This document shows positions 6,931 through 13,249 of a stretch of DNA of 18,339 bases, piece after piece (the first letter of the stretch is position 1; the number at the start of each line of letters is the position of its first letter). The DNA lies in NCBI GenBank assembly GCA_039188505.1, contig JBCCZC010000060.1, forward strand, positions 1-18,339, read 5' to 3'. Under the pieces are notes generated by a model. That model worked only from the letters and a program-made list of their open reading frames with translations, searched no databases and was not told where the DNA came from. Source of the stretch: JBCCZC01 sp039188505. Lineage in GTDB: Bacteria > Pseudomonadota > Gammaproteobacteria > Xanthomonadales > SZUA-38. Both the position numbers and the translations under genes were made by a program.

Positions 6931-7270
6931 GCTTCCGCAAGCCCTCATCTTTTCAGCGCTCCTAAGCTTTGTATGCGAAGAGGGAACCGACTGCCTTCGC
7001 TCAGATGGCTACCTTTGCGTTCCAGAAGGGATTCGGGCGCCTGGAGGGACTTATCTTGAAGTCGAGACTCCGGTGGATGAGTCGTTACTTCGTGCGGTGG
7101 AAGGAATCGAGCGAGACCGCTCCCTTGAGCCCAAGTGGTTTCGCCTGAACCGTTCGAGCTACGCCGTTTGGTATCGCGCTCAAGCGAGCGGTTACCGAAT
7201 CGGTTTTTTGACTCTCGAATCGGAAACGTGGGTGTTTGAAAAGGCGTCCGCGGTCCCGCTATGCACCTAG
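6929..7270 (+). CDS. Cassette-type small putative secreted protein, unknown
   Basis: The 113-residue protein opens with a short hydrophobic stretch (MLPQALIFSALLSFVC, 1-16) that could be a signal peptide or a lipoprotein leader with Cys16. Further cysteines at about 22, 30 and 112 would suit disulfides in the periplasm. The remainder is a mixed hydrophilic domain with several Trp and Tyr residues in the second half. No family is recognised. The ATG overlaps the core box of the preceding attC-like element, and the TAG stop lies in the left core box ACCTAGC of the next one, so start and stop are both set by recombination sites. Confidence 0.65.
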   Translation: MLPQALIFSALLSFVCEEGTDCLRSDGYLCVPEGIRAPGGTYLEVETPVDESLLRAVEGIERDRSLEPKWFRLNRSSYAVWYRAQASGYRIGFLTLESETWVFEKASAVPLCT

Positions 7271-7361
7271 CACCCAACCGTGCGCTGGAAACGTCGACGT
7301 TCCTACGGGGAGGTTCTCTCCGCACTGCGAGCTCCGGCGCAAATCTGCCGAACCGCTACGG
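7265..7361 (+). repeat. attC-like recombination site 4
   Basis: Left box ACCTAGC (7265-7271) with the upstream stop codon; right end TCTGCCGAACCGCTACGG with the variant core GCTACGG (7355-7361). The right half shares CTCCGGCGCAA with the segment before the box at 6924 and is similar to site 7. Length 97 bp. The T-to-C change in the core weakens the call. Confidence 0.5.
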
Positions 7362-7367
7362 GACAGT

Positions 7368-7940
7368 ATGCTCCAAACGCTGATTGTTCTTGCCTACACG
7401 GTTTCGGTAGCTTCGATGTCCGAACTCCTCGAGCGGCACCGACAGCTGGACTACGGTCCGCCAATCATCGTCGCCTCGATGGAGATCGATCTGAACGCCG
7501 ATGGTCTATCGGACCACATAGCGCTATTCAGCTACGCAGAGGGGACCGTGCGGCATACGCGTATCAATCATCATCGTTTCCTCGCCTACCTCTTGGCGAG
7601 TCCGGATGGCGGCTTTGTTGAGTTCGAGCCCCAGGAGATTGGTAGGGTGGGGTCGTGGTTTCCTGAAACGATGTCGTTCGAAGGCGGCCTTCTGCAATTG
7701 TCCGGTGCGAAGTGGGCAGCGGGGGATGCTGTCTGTTGTGCGAGCGGGGCGGCCACCCGAACCTTCAGACTCGCCGACAACCGGTTCGTTGAGCTCAGGG
7801 GAATAGGAACGTCTGTGCGCACCAACCCATCGCCTAACTCCATTCTGCCTGCCAACCAGACGCCGTCCGATGTCGCCAGTCGCGGCGCGGTCAATCTCAA
7901 CGGCTGGGCGACCTTGCCGACCTTTGGAGTGAAGAATTGA
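7368..7940 (+). CDS. Putative secreted protein with a DxNxDGxxD loop, unknown
   Basis: The 190-residue protein starts with a hydrophobic leader (about 1-17), probably a signal peptide. DLNADGLSD at 41-49 is a calcium-loop-type motif (DxNxDGxxD), as seen in many exported repeat proteins. AVCCASGAATRTFRL at about 121-135 has an adjacent cysteine pair. The frame is open from 7236, but the ATG at 7368 is preferred because it gives the leader peptide and lies 7 bases after the core box of site 4. The last 36 or so residues, rich in Asn, Pro and Ser, are read across a degenerate attC-like segment, so the original end may have been nearer residue 150. The stop overlaps the next start (TTGA). No family is recognised. 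Confidence 0.65.
   Translation: MLQTLIVLAYTVSVASMSELLERHRQLDYGPPIIVASMEIDLNADGLSDHIALFSYAEGTVRHTRINHHRFLAYLLASPDGGFVEFEPQEIGRVGSWFPETMSFEGGLLQLSGAKWAAGDAVCCASGAATRTFRLADNRFVELRGIGTSVRTNPSPNSILPANQTPSDVASRGAVNLNGWATLPTFGVKN
7832..7909 (+). repeat. Degenerate attC-like site 5 inside a gene end
   Basis: The left box GCCTAAC (7832-7838) is a perfect core complement. The right end TCAATCTCAACGGCTGGGC has GCTGGGC (7903-7909), one base from GTTGGGC. Length 78 bp. The element lies wholly within the 3' end of the preceding gene, 28 bases before the next possible start. Confidence 0.4.
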
Positions 7941-8215
7941 ACACTGAGCCAGAAATACGAATGTCACCGCTATGTCAGACCATTGAGCGCGACGGCAAGA
8001 CAGTCGAGGTCCTGATCTATTCCGGAGACTCGACGGAGTGGATTTTGGAGGTGGAAGACGGCTTCGGAAATTCTACGGTGTGGGACGAGCCCTTCGCCTC
8101 TGATGAAGCTGCGCTCGCCGAGGTGACGCGTACGCTAGTGGAAGAGGGCATCGATTCATTGATCGGTCCGTCCGGAGAGACCGAACATGGCGGCGGGTGG
8201 GCCCCGCCAGACTAG
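7937..8215 (+). CDS. Small acidic protein of a conserved uncharacterised type
   Basis: The product is 92 residues from the TTG at 7937, or 84 from the ATG at 7961. The core starting MSPLCQTIERDGKTVEV and continuing with LEVEDGFGNSTVWDEPF reminds me of short conserved proteobacterial proteins of unknown function. It is acidic, with no signal or membrane segment, so cytosolic. GGAG stands 7 bases before the TTG, which would couple translation to the preceding gene through a TTGA overlap; the ATG has no clear ribosome site but begins where the conserved core begins. The TAG stop sits in GACTAGT, a left-box-like sequence. The C-terminal GETEHGGGWAPPD looks like read-through into intercassette DNA. 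Confidence 0.7.
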   Translation: MNTEPEIRMSPLCQTIERDGKTVEVLIYSGDSTEWILEVEDGFGNSTVWDEPFASDEAALAEVTRTLVEEGIDSLIGPSGETEHGGGWAPPD

Positions 8216-8240
8216 TCGCATTGCCGGTAAGGCCTTAGGC
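8210..8240 (+). repeat. Possible collapsed attC remnant
   Basis: GACTAGT (8210-8216), carrying a stop codon, and CTTAGGC (8234-8240), one base from GTTAGGC, stand in the positions of left and right core boxes. Only 17 bases separate them, far too few for a working attC. The next ATG follows 3 bases later. A deletion inside an attC would leave this. Confidence 0.3.
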
Positions 8241-8243
8241 ATC

Positions 8244-8597
8244 ATGAGCATGACATGGACACTGCTGCTCTCGACTGCGCTCCTGGGAGAGGTCGAGCCG
8301 CGAGGCACTCGGGTGCCCTACGACGCTCTTCCGAAGGGGGAGATCCGGGAGGCTGTCGATGACTTCCTCATTCGGATCGGAATGGATCGGTGCGTGGACA
8401 AGCCTGGCGTGGTTTTGCCTCCTCGCCCGAGGCAGAGTCGTTGCCCGGAGACAGAAGACAGTCGAGTCAAGGCGTTGATCCGTATTGCGAAGTCCATGAA
8501 CTGCCGTGGCATACGCCACTACAGTCTTTGGCTCATCGAGGACCAAAGGGGCTTGCGTGTCGACACGAACCTCGCGATGTACCAATCCGATAGCTAG
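8244..8597 (+). CDS. Small putative secreted protein, unknown
   Basis: The 117-residue protein begins with a short hydrophobic leader (MSMTWTLLLSTALLG, 1-15) that may be a signal peptide. The mature part has three cysteines (in DRCVDK, SRCPET and NCRGIR) and ends in a strand-rich segment RHYSLWLIEDQRGLRVDTN. No family is recognised. The frame is open from an ATG at 8187, but that start overlaps the preceding gene and would bury the leader, so 8244, just after the CTTAGGC box, is preferred. The TAG stop falls inside the left core box GCTAGCC of site 7. Confidence 0.6.
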   Translation: MSMTWTLLLSTALLGEVEPRGTRVPYDALPKGEIREAVDDFLIRIGMDRCVDKPGVVLPPRPRQSRCPETEDSRVKALIRIAKSMNCRGIRHYSLWLIEDQRGLRVDTNLAMYQSDS

Positions 8598-8675
8598 CCT
8601 GTCCCTGATCCCGAAGCGGCGCCACGTGGCGCTGTTGCTCTCCGCCCTGCGGGCTCCGTCGCAGGTCAGCTAGGA
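8593..8675 (+). repeat. attC-like recombination site 7
   Basis: Left box GCTAGCC (8593-8599) with the stop codon of the preceding gene; right end GCAGGTCAGCTAGGA with variant core GCTAGGA (8669-8675). The centre contains the 14-bp palindrome GCGCCACGTGGCGC (8619-8632). Length 83 bp. The right half resembles that of site 4 (CTCTCCGC, CTGCG, GCTCCG blocks). Confidence 0.5.
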
Positions 8676-8685
8676 CGTCAGCCCG

Positions 8686-9216
8686 ATGGGATGGAAGTGT
8701 ACGGATTGCGGCGAAGAGCATGCCGGCTGGCCAAAGTCCTTTGGTTGGAAGGTGCCGGCCGACTATTTCGTGCTGCAGGGCGAGGAAAGAAACGAGTATG
8801 TCGAGGAAAGCGAGACGCTCGCGCGAATCGCGGATCGGAAGCACTACATCCGCTGCTGTCTGGAGCTGCCGTTCGTTAGCGAAGCGGATGGCAGTCTTTC
8901 CTTCCACCTCTGGATCGGCGTCTCGAAGCGAAATTTCGAGTGGTACAAGCGGTACCGTGCCGGCGAATTCCCAGATCTTCGGGTACCGCGGCTGCCGGGT
9001 TACTTCTGTGCGTTCCTGCCGGGATTCGGCGAAGACGGGCTCTGGTCGGAGGTCTGGTTCCATGTCGACCCGGACGATCCGCTGCCACGGGTCGAGATCG
9101 ATGACCCCGCCAACCCCATGGATAGCGCCCAGCGGCATGGCATTGACCATTCGTACTGGCGTACGGTGGTGGAAACGCTGGCTCCGTCGTCACTACAAGG
9201 TGAGCCAGGCCAATAG
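8686..9216 (+). CDS. DUF2199 domain protein (first copy)
   Basis: The 176-residue protein opens WKCTDCGEEHAGWPKSFGWKVP, the CxxCGExH start typical of DUF2199, with Cys5, Cys8 and His12 as likely metal ligands. YIRCCLELPFV, LSFHLWIGVSK and the late DDPLPRVEIDDP fit the family pattern. The function of DUF2199 is not known. It has no membrane or signal segment. It starts 17 bases after the first base of the GCTAGGA box of site 7, so it looks like the last gene placed by cassette logic, though I see no clear attC behind it. A second DUF2199 gene lies 600 bases on. The ending is uncertain in that the last few residues (LQGEPGQ) look like intergenic read-through. Confidence 0.85.
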   Translation: MGWKCTDCGEEHAGWPKSFGWKVPADYFVLQGEERNEYVEESETLARIADRKHYIRCCLELPFVSEADGSLSFHLWIGVSKRNFEWYKRYRAGEFPDLRVPRLPGYFCAFLPGFGEDGLWSEVWFHVDPDDPLPRVEIDDPANPMDSAQRHGIDHSYWRTVVETLAPSSLQGEPGQ

Positions 9217-9323
9217 GTAGCCGCAGGCGGCCGCTGGCCCTTCGCCCCGGCCCTCCCTGCCGCACACGGCCTCGGCGGATGCTGTGCCAGCTCGCCGTGC
9301 TGTCACTCACAAAGACGAGCGCC

Positions 9324-9722
9324 ATGAAGAGATCCCATGCAAGCGAAGTCGTGCCGGTGATGAAAGATGATTCGAACGAACTGCCGGTGCCTACGGTCTG
9401 GCGCCCGATATTCGTCGCAGTCGTGAAGGCATTTGCTGAACGTGACTACCGCCTCGCGGGCGGCGTGTCGGATGTGGCGCCCGTGTCGGAGGATACGGCT
9501 CGTCAGGTTGAGGAGTATGTTCGAGACTACGGCGAGGAGCTGGTCGAGTTACCGGCGGACACCTGGGCAACATCGATCAGCCTCTGGATGGGCGATCGCT
9601 GGGATGTTCTGGTTGATTTGTGGACCCAAGGAGAAGGACACAGCGACCTGGTGCTGAGTGCGAACGTTTCGGAATCGGGTGATGGCTTCGTATTCGAGAT
9701 CAATATGGTCTATGTGCCGTGA
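9324..9722 (+). CDS. DUF7668-like small protein, unknown function
   Basis: The product is 132 residues from the ATG at 9324. The block LPVPTVWRPIFVAVVKAF, the central VSDVAPVSEDTARQVEEYV, and WDVLVDLWTQGEGHSDLVLS followed by the terminal INMVYVP make a compact, conserved-looking domain that I associate with the uncharacterised DUF7668 group; this name is from memory. No signal or membrane segment is visible. In-frame ATGs at 9279, 9324 and 9360 all have poor ribosome sites; the conserved part begins near 9375, so 9360 is also plausible. It lies between two DUF2199 genes, suggesting a small accessory cluster. Confidence 0.75.
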   Translation: MKRSHASEVVPVMKDDSNELPVPTVWRPIFVAVVKAFAERDYRLAGGVSDVAPVSEDTARQVEEYVRDYGEELVELPADTWATSISLWMGDRWDVLVDLWTQGEGHSDLVLSANVSESGDGFVFEINMVYVP

Positions 9723-9816
9723 GCAACGCTCTGGCAGACTCGGGATGGAACCGGCCGCAGATCCTCGTAACCCGGATCCCTTCGCGCCTTGGGCCCGGAA
9801 ATGATCGGGAACCGAC

Positions 9817-10317
9817 ATGACTGACACGCACGACGATTCGTTCCATTGCGAAGTCTGTGGCGAAACACACGCGGGGCTTCAGAAGGATCTCGCCTTTCAG
9901 ATGCCGGATGACGCCTGGGAACTCGACTACCTCGATCGGTACAAGCGCGTGCGGCACAACCGTGACTTCTGCACCCTCGACGACCAGAGGTACTTCATTC
10001 GCTGCTTGCTTGAGGTGCCGTTGCAGTACAACGATGACACCTTTGGTTGGGGGCTGTGGGTCGAGGTCTCGCAGGCCGATCACGATCTGCACGTCGGGAA
10101 ATGGGACGGTGGGGCGGATAAGACTCCGCCGTTCGCGGGCCGCATAGCCAACAACATCAAGGGCTATGTAACGCTTATCGGCGAGCCTGTCGAAGTGAAG
10201 CTTTACGACGAGCATCGCCCGCTTCTCACCTTTCCGGAGTCAAGCCAGCACCCCCTGGCCGTCGAGCAACGAGAAGGCATCAGCCTGAAGCGTCATCATG
10301 AGCTGGTTGATCGGTGA
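9817..10317 (+). CDS. DUF2199 domain protein (second copy)
   Basis: The 166-residue protein has FHCEVCGETHAGLQKDLAFQ near the start, with Cys11, Cys14 and His18 in the CxxCGExH arrangement of DUF2199. RYFIRCLLEVPLQ and WGLWVEVSQADHD match the corresponding blocks of the gene at 8686, and the C-terminal half (NNIKGYVTLIGEPVEVKLYD, then RPLLTFPESSQHPLA) is of the more usual DUF2199 form. The two copies are clearly diverged, so this is not a recent duplication but two family members brought together. Likely cytosolic; function unknown. Confidence 0.88.
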   Translation: MTDTHDDSFHCEVCGETHAGLQKDLAFQMPDDAWELDYLDRYKRVRHNRDFCTLDDQRYFIRCLLEVPLQYNDDTFGWGLWVEVSQADHDLHVGKWDGGADKTPPFAGRIANNIKGYVTLIGEPVEVKLYDEHRPLLTFPESSQHPLAVEQREGISLKRHHELVDR

Positions 10318-10420
10318 GTATCGCAGGCCGCTTCCCCAGGCCGGCGCCATACTCGGGCCGGATTGCTGACCTTGCCCCCGGGAGCGGCTGACACGCAATC
10401 GACTGACGGAGCGGACGAAG

Positions 10421-10686
10421 ATGCGAAGTGCCGAGGTGCTGATTCGTCCGGCGAGGCCAGACCCCGGGGAAGGGCTACTGTTCGCTTCCGCGCGTCCGGG
10501 ATCGGCTCGCTCCTGATGGCAGACGCTGAAAGGCGCGCCAGGGACGCTGGATCAGCGCGGCTCTGTCTGGATGTCGCGGTGAAGAACAGGCGTGCGCGCA
10601 GGCGCTACGCGCGTTGCGGCATGGTCGAGTCTTCGCGCTGGTCGGCGTCCCGGCTGCTGCCTACTTTATTCATACCCATGACGTAG
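10421..10686 (+). pseudogene. GNAT acetyltransferase pseudogene (internal deletion and frameshift)
   Basis: Two pieces of one GNAT N-acetyltransferase remain. From the ATG at 10421 the frame reads MRSAEVLIRPARPDPGEGLL and stops at 10516; this is a normal GNAT N-terminus. From about 10490, in a different frame, comes the acetyl-CoA-binding motif A (SGIGSLLMADAERRARDAG), then DVAVKNRRARRRYARCGMVE and an apparently complete C-terminus ending at 10686. The section between, normally some 60-80 residues holding strands 2-4, is missing. Neither reading frame could make a working enzyme. Confidence 0.75.
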
Positions 10687-10761
10687 GCGTTGTCGCGTCG
10701 CTGAGGCGAGCGGTGGCAAGGGGCGCTGGATCGGGCCTTCAGCTCCTGCGCATGCCCGGGA

Positions 10762-11613
10762 TCAGCCAGCGAAGCGCTCGTCCAGGCTGTCGACGGTCGA
10801 TCGGAGTTCCGTCAGCGCCCGGGCAAGGCCGCCGCGGCGCTGGGTCAATTGATTCTCGACCCACGGAAACAGCAGCTTCAGGCCTCCCCGGGGGGCGAAC
10901 GGTTGCCAGGCCTGCGGCGCCTGGGCCAGGCGGTCACCGATGACCCACAGGGCCCGGAAATTGAAACCGAGCCCGATGTGCGACCCGCCCACTTCGATGT
11001 TCTCGACCTGCGGGTGGGAGATCTCCTCGAGGCTCGCGCGCCAGGTGGCGACGCCGTCGGTCCGGCTGAAGATGGCCGTGGTCGGCACCGGGGGCGCCTT
11101 GCGGATGCGATTGAGGTAGTCCTGGTCGACGTCGTTGACGGTGGTGTCGCTCACGAGATCGAAGAGCCAGCGGACATTGGTGCCGGTGCCCCGGCCCGCG
11201 AAGGGGCTGCCGAGGGTCACGACCTGCCGCACGTGGTCCGGGAGGTCCCGGGCCAGTTCCCGGGCGTAGATGCCACCCAGGCTCCAGCCGACGAGGCTGA
11301 CGCGCTCGCCGTGCTGGTCGGTCAGGCGCTTGACGCGATCCTGCATGCGCCGTTCGAGCGTCGGGCTGAAGCCGCGGTTGCGACCCTGGCGCCACCGGTG
11401 GGCCGCGTAGCCTTGCTCCTGGAGGAAGGAGCGGAGCATCGCCGTAGACCGGGACGTCGCAAGGAATCCCGGGAGCACGAGGACGGGGTGGCCATCGCCC
11501 CGCGGCAAACGCCGAAGCAACGGCCAGAGGGCCGCGGTGGCCGACCCCTCGAGCATGGCGCGAGCCTCCGCCATGGTCAGCCAGATCGACGGGCCCGGCA
11601 GCTGGTCGCTCAC
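10762..11613 (-). CDS. Alpha/beta hydrolase (lipase-like)
   Basis: The 283-residue protein has the oxyanion region VLVLPGFLATS (about 44-54) and the nucleophile elbow GWSLGG with Ser111. FSRTDGVATW and GGSHIGLGFN supply the likely acid and His of the triad. It lacks a signal peptide, so it probably acts inside the cell. The start is GTG, whose bases overlap the WS/DGAT stop (GTGA), so the two genes are translationally coupled. The pairing suggests acyl-ester hydrolysis or remodelling linked to neutral lipid metabolism; the substrate is not shown by the sequence. Confidence 0.87.
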   Translation of the reverse strand: MSDQLPGPSIWLTMAEARAMLEGSATAALWPLLRRLPRGDGHPVLVLPGFLATSRSTAMLRSFLQEQGYAAHRWRQGRNRGFSPTLERRMQDRVKRLTDQHGERVSLVGWSLGGIYARELARDLPDHVRQVVTLGSPFAGRGTGTNVRWLFDLVSDTTVNDVDQDYLNRIRKAPPVPTTAIFSRTDGVATWRASLEEISHPQVENIEVGGSHIGLGFNFRALWVIGDRLAQAPQAWQPFAPRGGLKLLFPWVENQLTQRRGGLARALTELRSTVDSLDERFAG

Positions 11614-13160
11614 GAATCCCCCCGGGAACGGTCGCGCGCCGCGTCGACGCTGTCGCCGAGCGCGCGGATTGCGGCGCGCAGATCCTCGAGCGGCCTGCCG
11701 GTTTCCGGTGGTTCCACCCGCGGCTCTCTCGGTCGCGGCCTGGTCGCCACCGGGAGTTCGGTCGGAGCGCCTGCCAATTCCTCGAATGCCGCCTCCAGGT
11801 CCGCCTCGAAGCTCGCAACATCGGGCAGTGCCCGCTTGCAGCCCGTGATGCCGACCGAGATGCGACCGGCGTGGCTGAAGATCACCAGGATCAGCCCCAG
11901 CCCGTCCATCAGCGGTGCGGTACCGAATACGGAGCGGAGGCGTGCGCCCGCGAAATAGAGCGGCATCGGTGGTCCCGGCACGTTGGTGATGACCAGATTG
12001 AAGAACGGTTTGTGCTTCTCCGCGACCCGCATGCGCGTGTAGAGCCGGGCGGCAATGGCCGCGGTGGCCGACGGGACGAACTCCATGATCTGATTTGCGG
12101 GGAGCGCGGTGCCGTGCACCTTCGAGCTCCGCGTGTTGCGGTGGATGCGTTCGAGTCGCGCGCGGGGATCATCGAGGTCCGTGGCGATCTCCACGAGCAT
12201 GGCCGAGACCTGGTTTCCCATGGCCTGCTGCGCGTCCGTGGCGCGGACGGAAATCGGCGCCATCGCTACCAGCGATTGCTCTGGGAGCTCACCGGACCGG
12301 TCCAGCTGACGCCGCAGTGCACCGGCGCAGATCGAGAGCAGGACGTCGTTGACGGTGCTCCCCGCGACGCGGGATCGCAGTCCCTTGATGGCATCCAGCG
12401 TGAACTCGACGCTGCCGAAGACGCGCTCGGTGGAGACGACGCGATTGAAGCGCGTACGTGGGGCGCGCATGGGCAGGGTTGGCGGGTCGATTCGACCGGT
12501 TCGCGTGGCCACGGCCATCTTCACGCCACCCTTGGCGAGATCGCCGACGAAGCGGGCGAAGGCCACCGAACGGTGCCCGAGCTGCGCGTAGGACTTGCGC
12601 AGGAGCGAGGTGGAGCTCGGAATCGCCTCGGGCTTCCAGTTGTCCTTCAGCGGCGCCCCCCGACCGGCCGGATCCACGTCGAGCAATGCACCCATGATCT
12701 CGGCGCCTGACACGCCATCGACCGCGGCATGGTGCATCCGCGTGATGACGGCGAAGGAGCCGCGGCTCAGGCCCGGGAACCGATCCACGCCGTCCACGAG
12801 GGTGATCTCCCAGAGCGGACGCATGCGGTTGAGCGGGCGCGCAAAGATGCGGCCCGCCAGCTCCATGAGTTCCTGCTTGCCCCCCGGCGCCGGGCACCCG
12901 ACGCGGGGCACGTGTGCGGCGAGATCGAAGTCGGGATCGTTGACCCAGTAGGGATCGGTCAACTCGAGGGGCGCCTCGATCAGTCGCTGCCGGAACAGCG
13001 GCACGAGCGGCAGGCGCGCCGCGATGTGGTCCATGATTGCCTGGTGCGAGAAACCCGGTGCGTGCTCCGCGTCGAGCAGATAGACGCTGCCGATGTGCAT
13101 CGGCGAGCGGTGCGATTCCAGGTGGAGAAAGGTGGCGTCGAGACCGCTGAGCTGCTGCAC
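11610..13160 (-). CDS. Wax ester synthase / diacylglycerol acyltransferase (WS/DGAT)
   Basis: The 516-residue enzyme joins acyl-CoA to fatty alcohols or diacylglycerol, making storage wax esters or triacylglycerol at the inner membrane. The catalytic HHxxxDG motif is at about 143-149 (MHHAAVDGVSG), and the second family block NDVLLSICAGALRR and the C-terminal FFNLVITNVPGPPMPLYFAG are present. The start is taken as the GTG at 13160: the family begins with VQQLSGLDATFLHLES, and GAGGAG stands 6 bases upstream, while the longer open frame adds an atypical 35-residue extension. The C-terminal 60 residues, rich in Pro and Arg, go beyond the usual core. It forms an operon with the downstream hydrolase gene. 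Confidence 0.92.
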   Translation of the reverse strand: MQQLSGLDATFLHLESHRSPMHIGSVYLLDAEHAPGFSHQAIMDHIAARLPLVPLFRQRLIEAPLELTDPYWVNDPDFDLAAHVPRVGCPAPGGKQELMELAGRIFARPLNRMRPLWEITLVDGVDRFPGLSRGSFAVITRMHHAAVDGVSGAEIMGALLDVDPAGRGAPLKDNWKPEAIPSSTSLLRKSYAQLGHRSVAFARFVGDLAKGGVKMAVATRTGRIDPPTLPMRAPRTRFNRVVSTERVFGSVEFTLDAIKGLRSRVAGSTVNDVLLSICAGALRRQLDRSGELPEQSLVAMAPISVRATDAQQAMGNQVSAMLVEIATDLDDPRARLERIHRNTRSSKVHGTALPANQIMEFVPSATAAIAARLYTRMRVAEKHKPFFNLVITNVPGPPMPLYFAGARLRSVFGTAPLMDGLGLILVIFSHAGRISVGITGCKRALPDVASFEADLEAAFEELAGAPTELPVATRPRPREPRVEPPETGRPLEDLRAAIRALGDSVDAARDRSRGDS

Positions 13161-13166
13161 GGTACG

Positions 13167-13172
13167 CTCCTC
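13167..13172 (-). promoter_or_regulatory. Strong ribosome-binding site fixing the WS/DGAT start
   Basis: Read on the minus strand, GAGGAG is followed by 6 bases and GTG at 13160. This decides in favour of the GTG over upstream in-frame starts. Confidence 0.6.
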
Positions 13173-13249
13173 ATCAACTGCGGCGAATGATAGCAGGTCC
13201 GGGACACGGGGCCGGGTGTAGCTGCGGGCAAAAGTCGAGGGGAAAGGGC

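Noticed and set aside
9217..9323. An attC-like site after the first DUF2199 gene
   Set aside because: Some palindromic GC-rich sequence is present (for example GCAGGCGGCCGCTGGC) but no GTTRRRY-type box pairs with a left box.
5291..10761. An integron integrase, transposase or other recombinase gene
   Set aside because: None of the long frames on either strand shows tyrosine-recombinase or transposase motifs, so mobility is argued only from the attC-like sites.
5291..10761. CRISPR array or toxin-antitoxin pair
   Set aside because: The repeats are gene-spaced and inverted rather than short direct repeats with uniform spacers, and no recognised toxin or antitoxin fold was seen in the small proteins.
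10849..12710. Long plus-strand open frames opposite the hydrolase and WS/DGAT genes
   Set aside because: Antisense artefacts of high GC content; both minus-strand genes have clear catalytic motifs.
13187..13192. TATCAT on the minus strand as the -10 of the WS/DGAT operon
   Set aside because: The position is suitable, but no -35-like hexamer is found at 16-18 bases, so it is not listed as a promoter.
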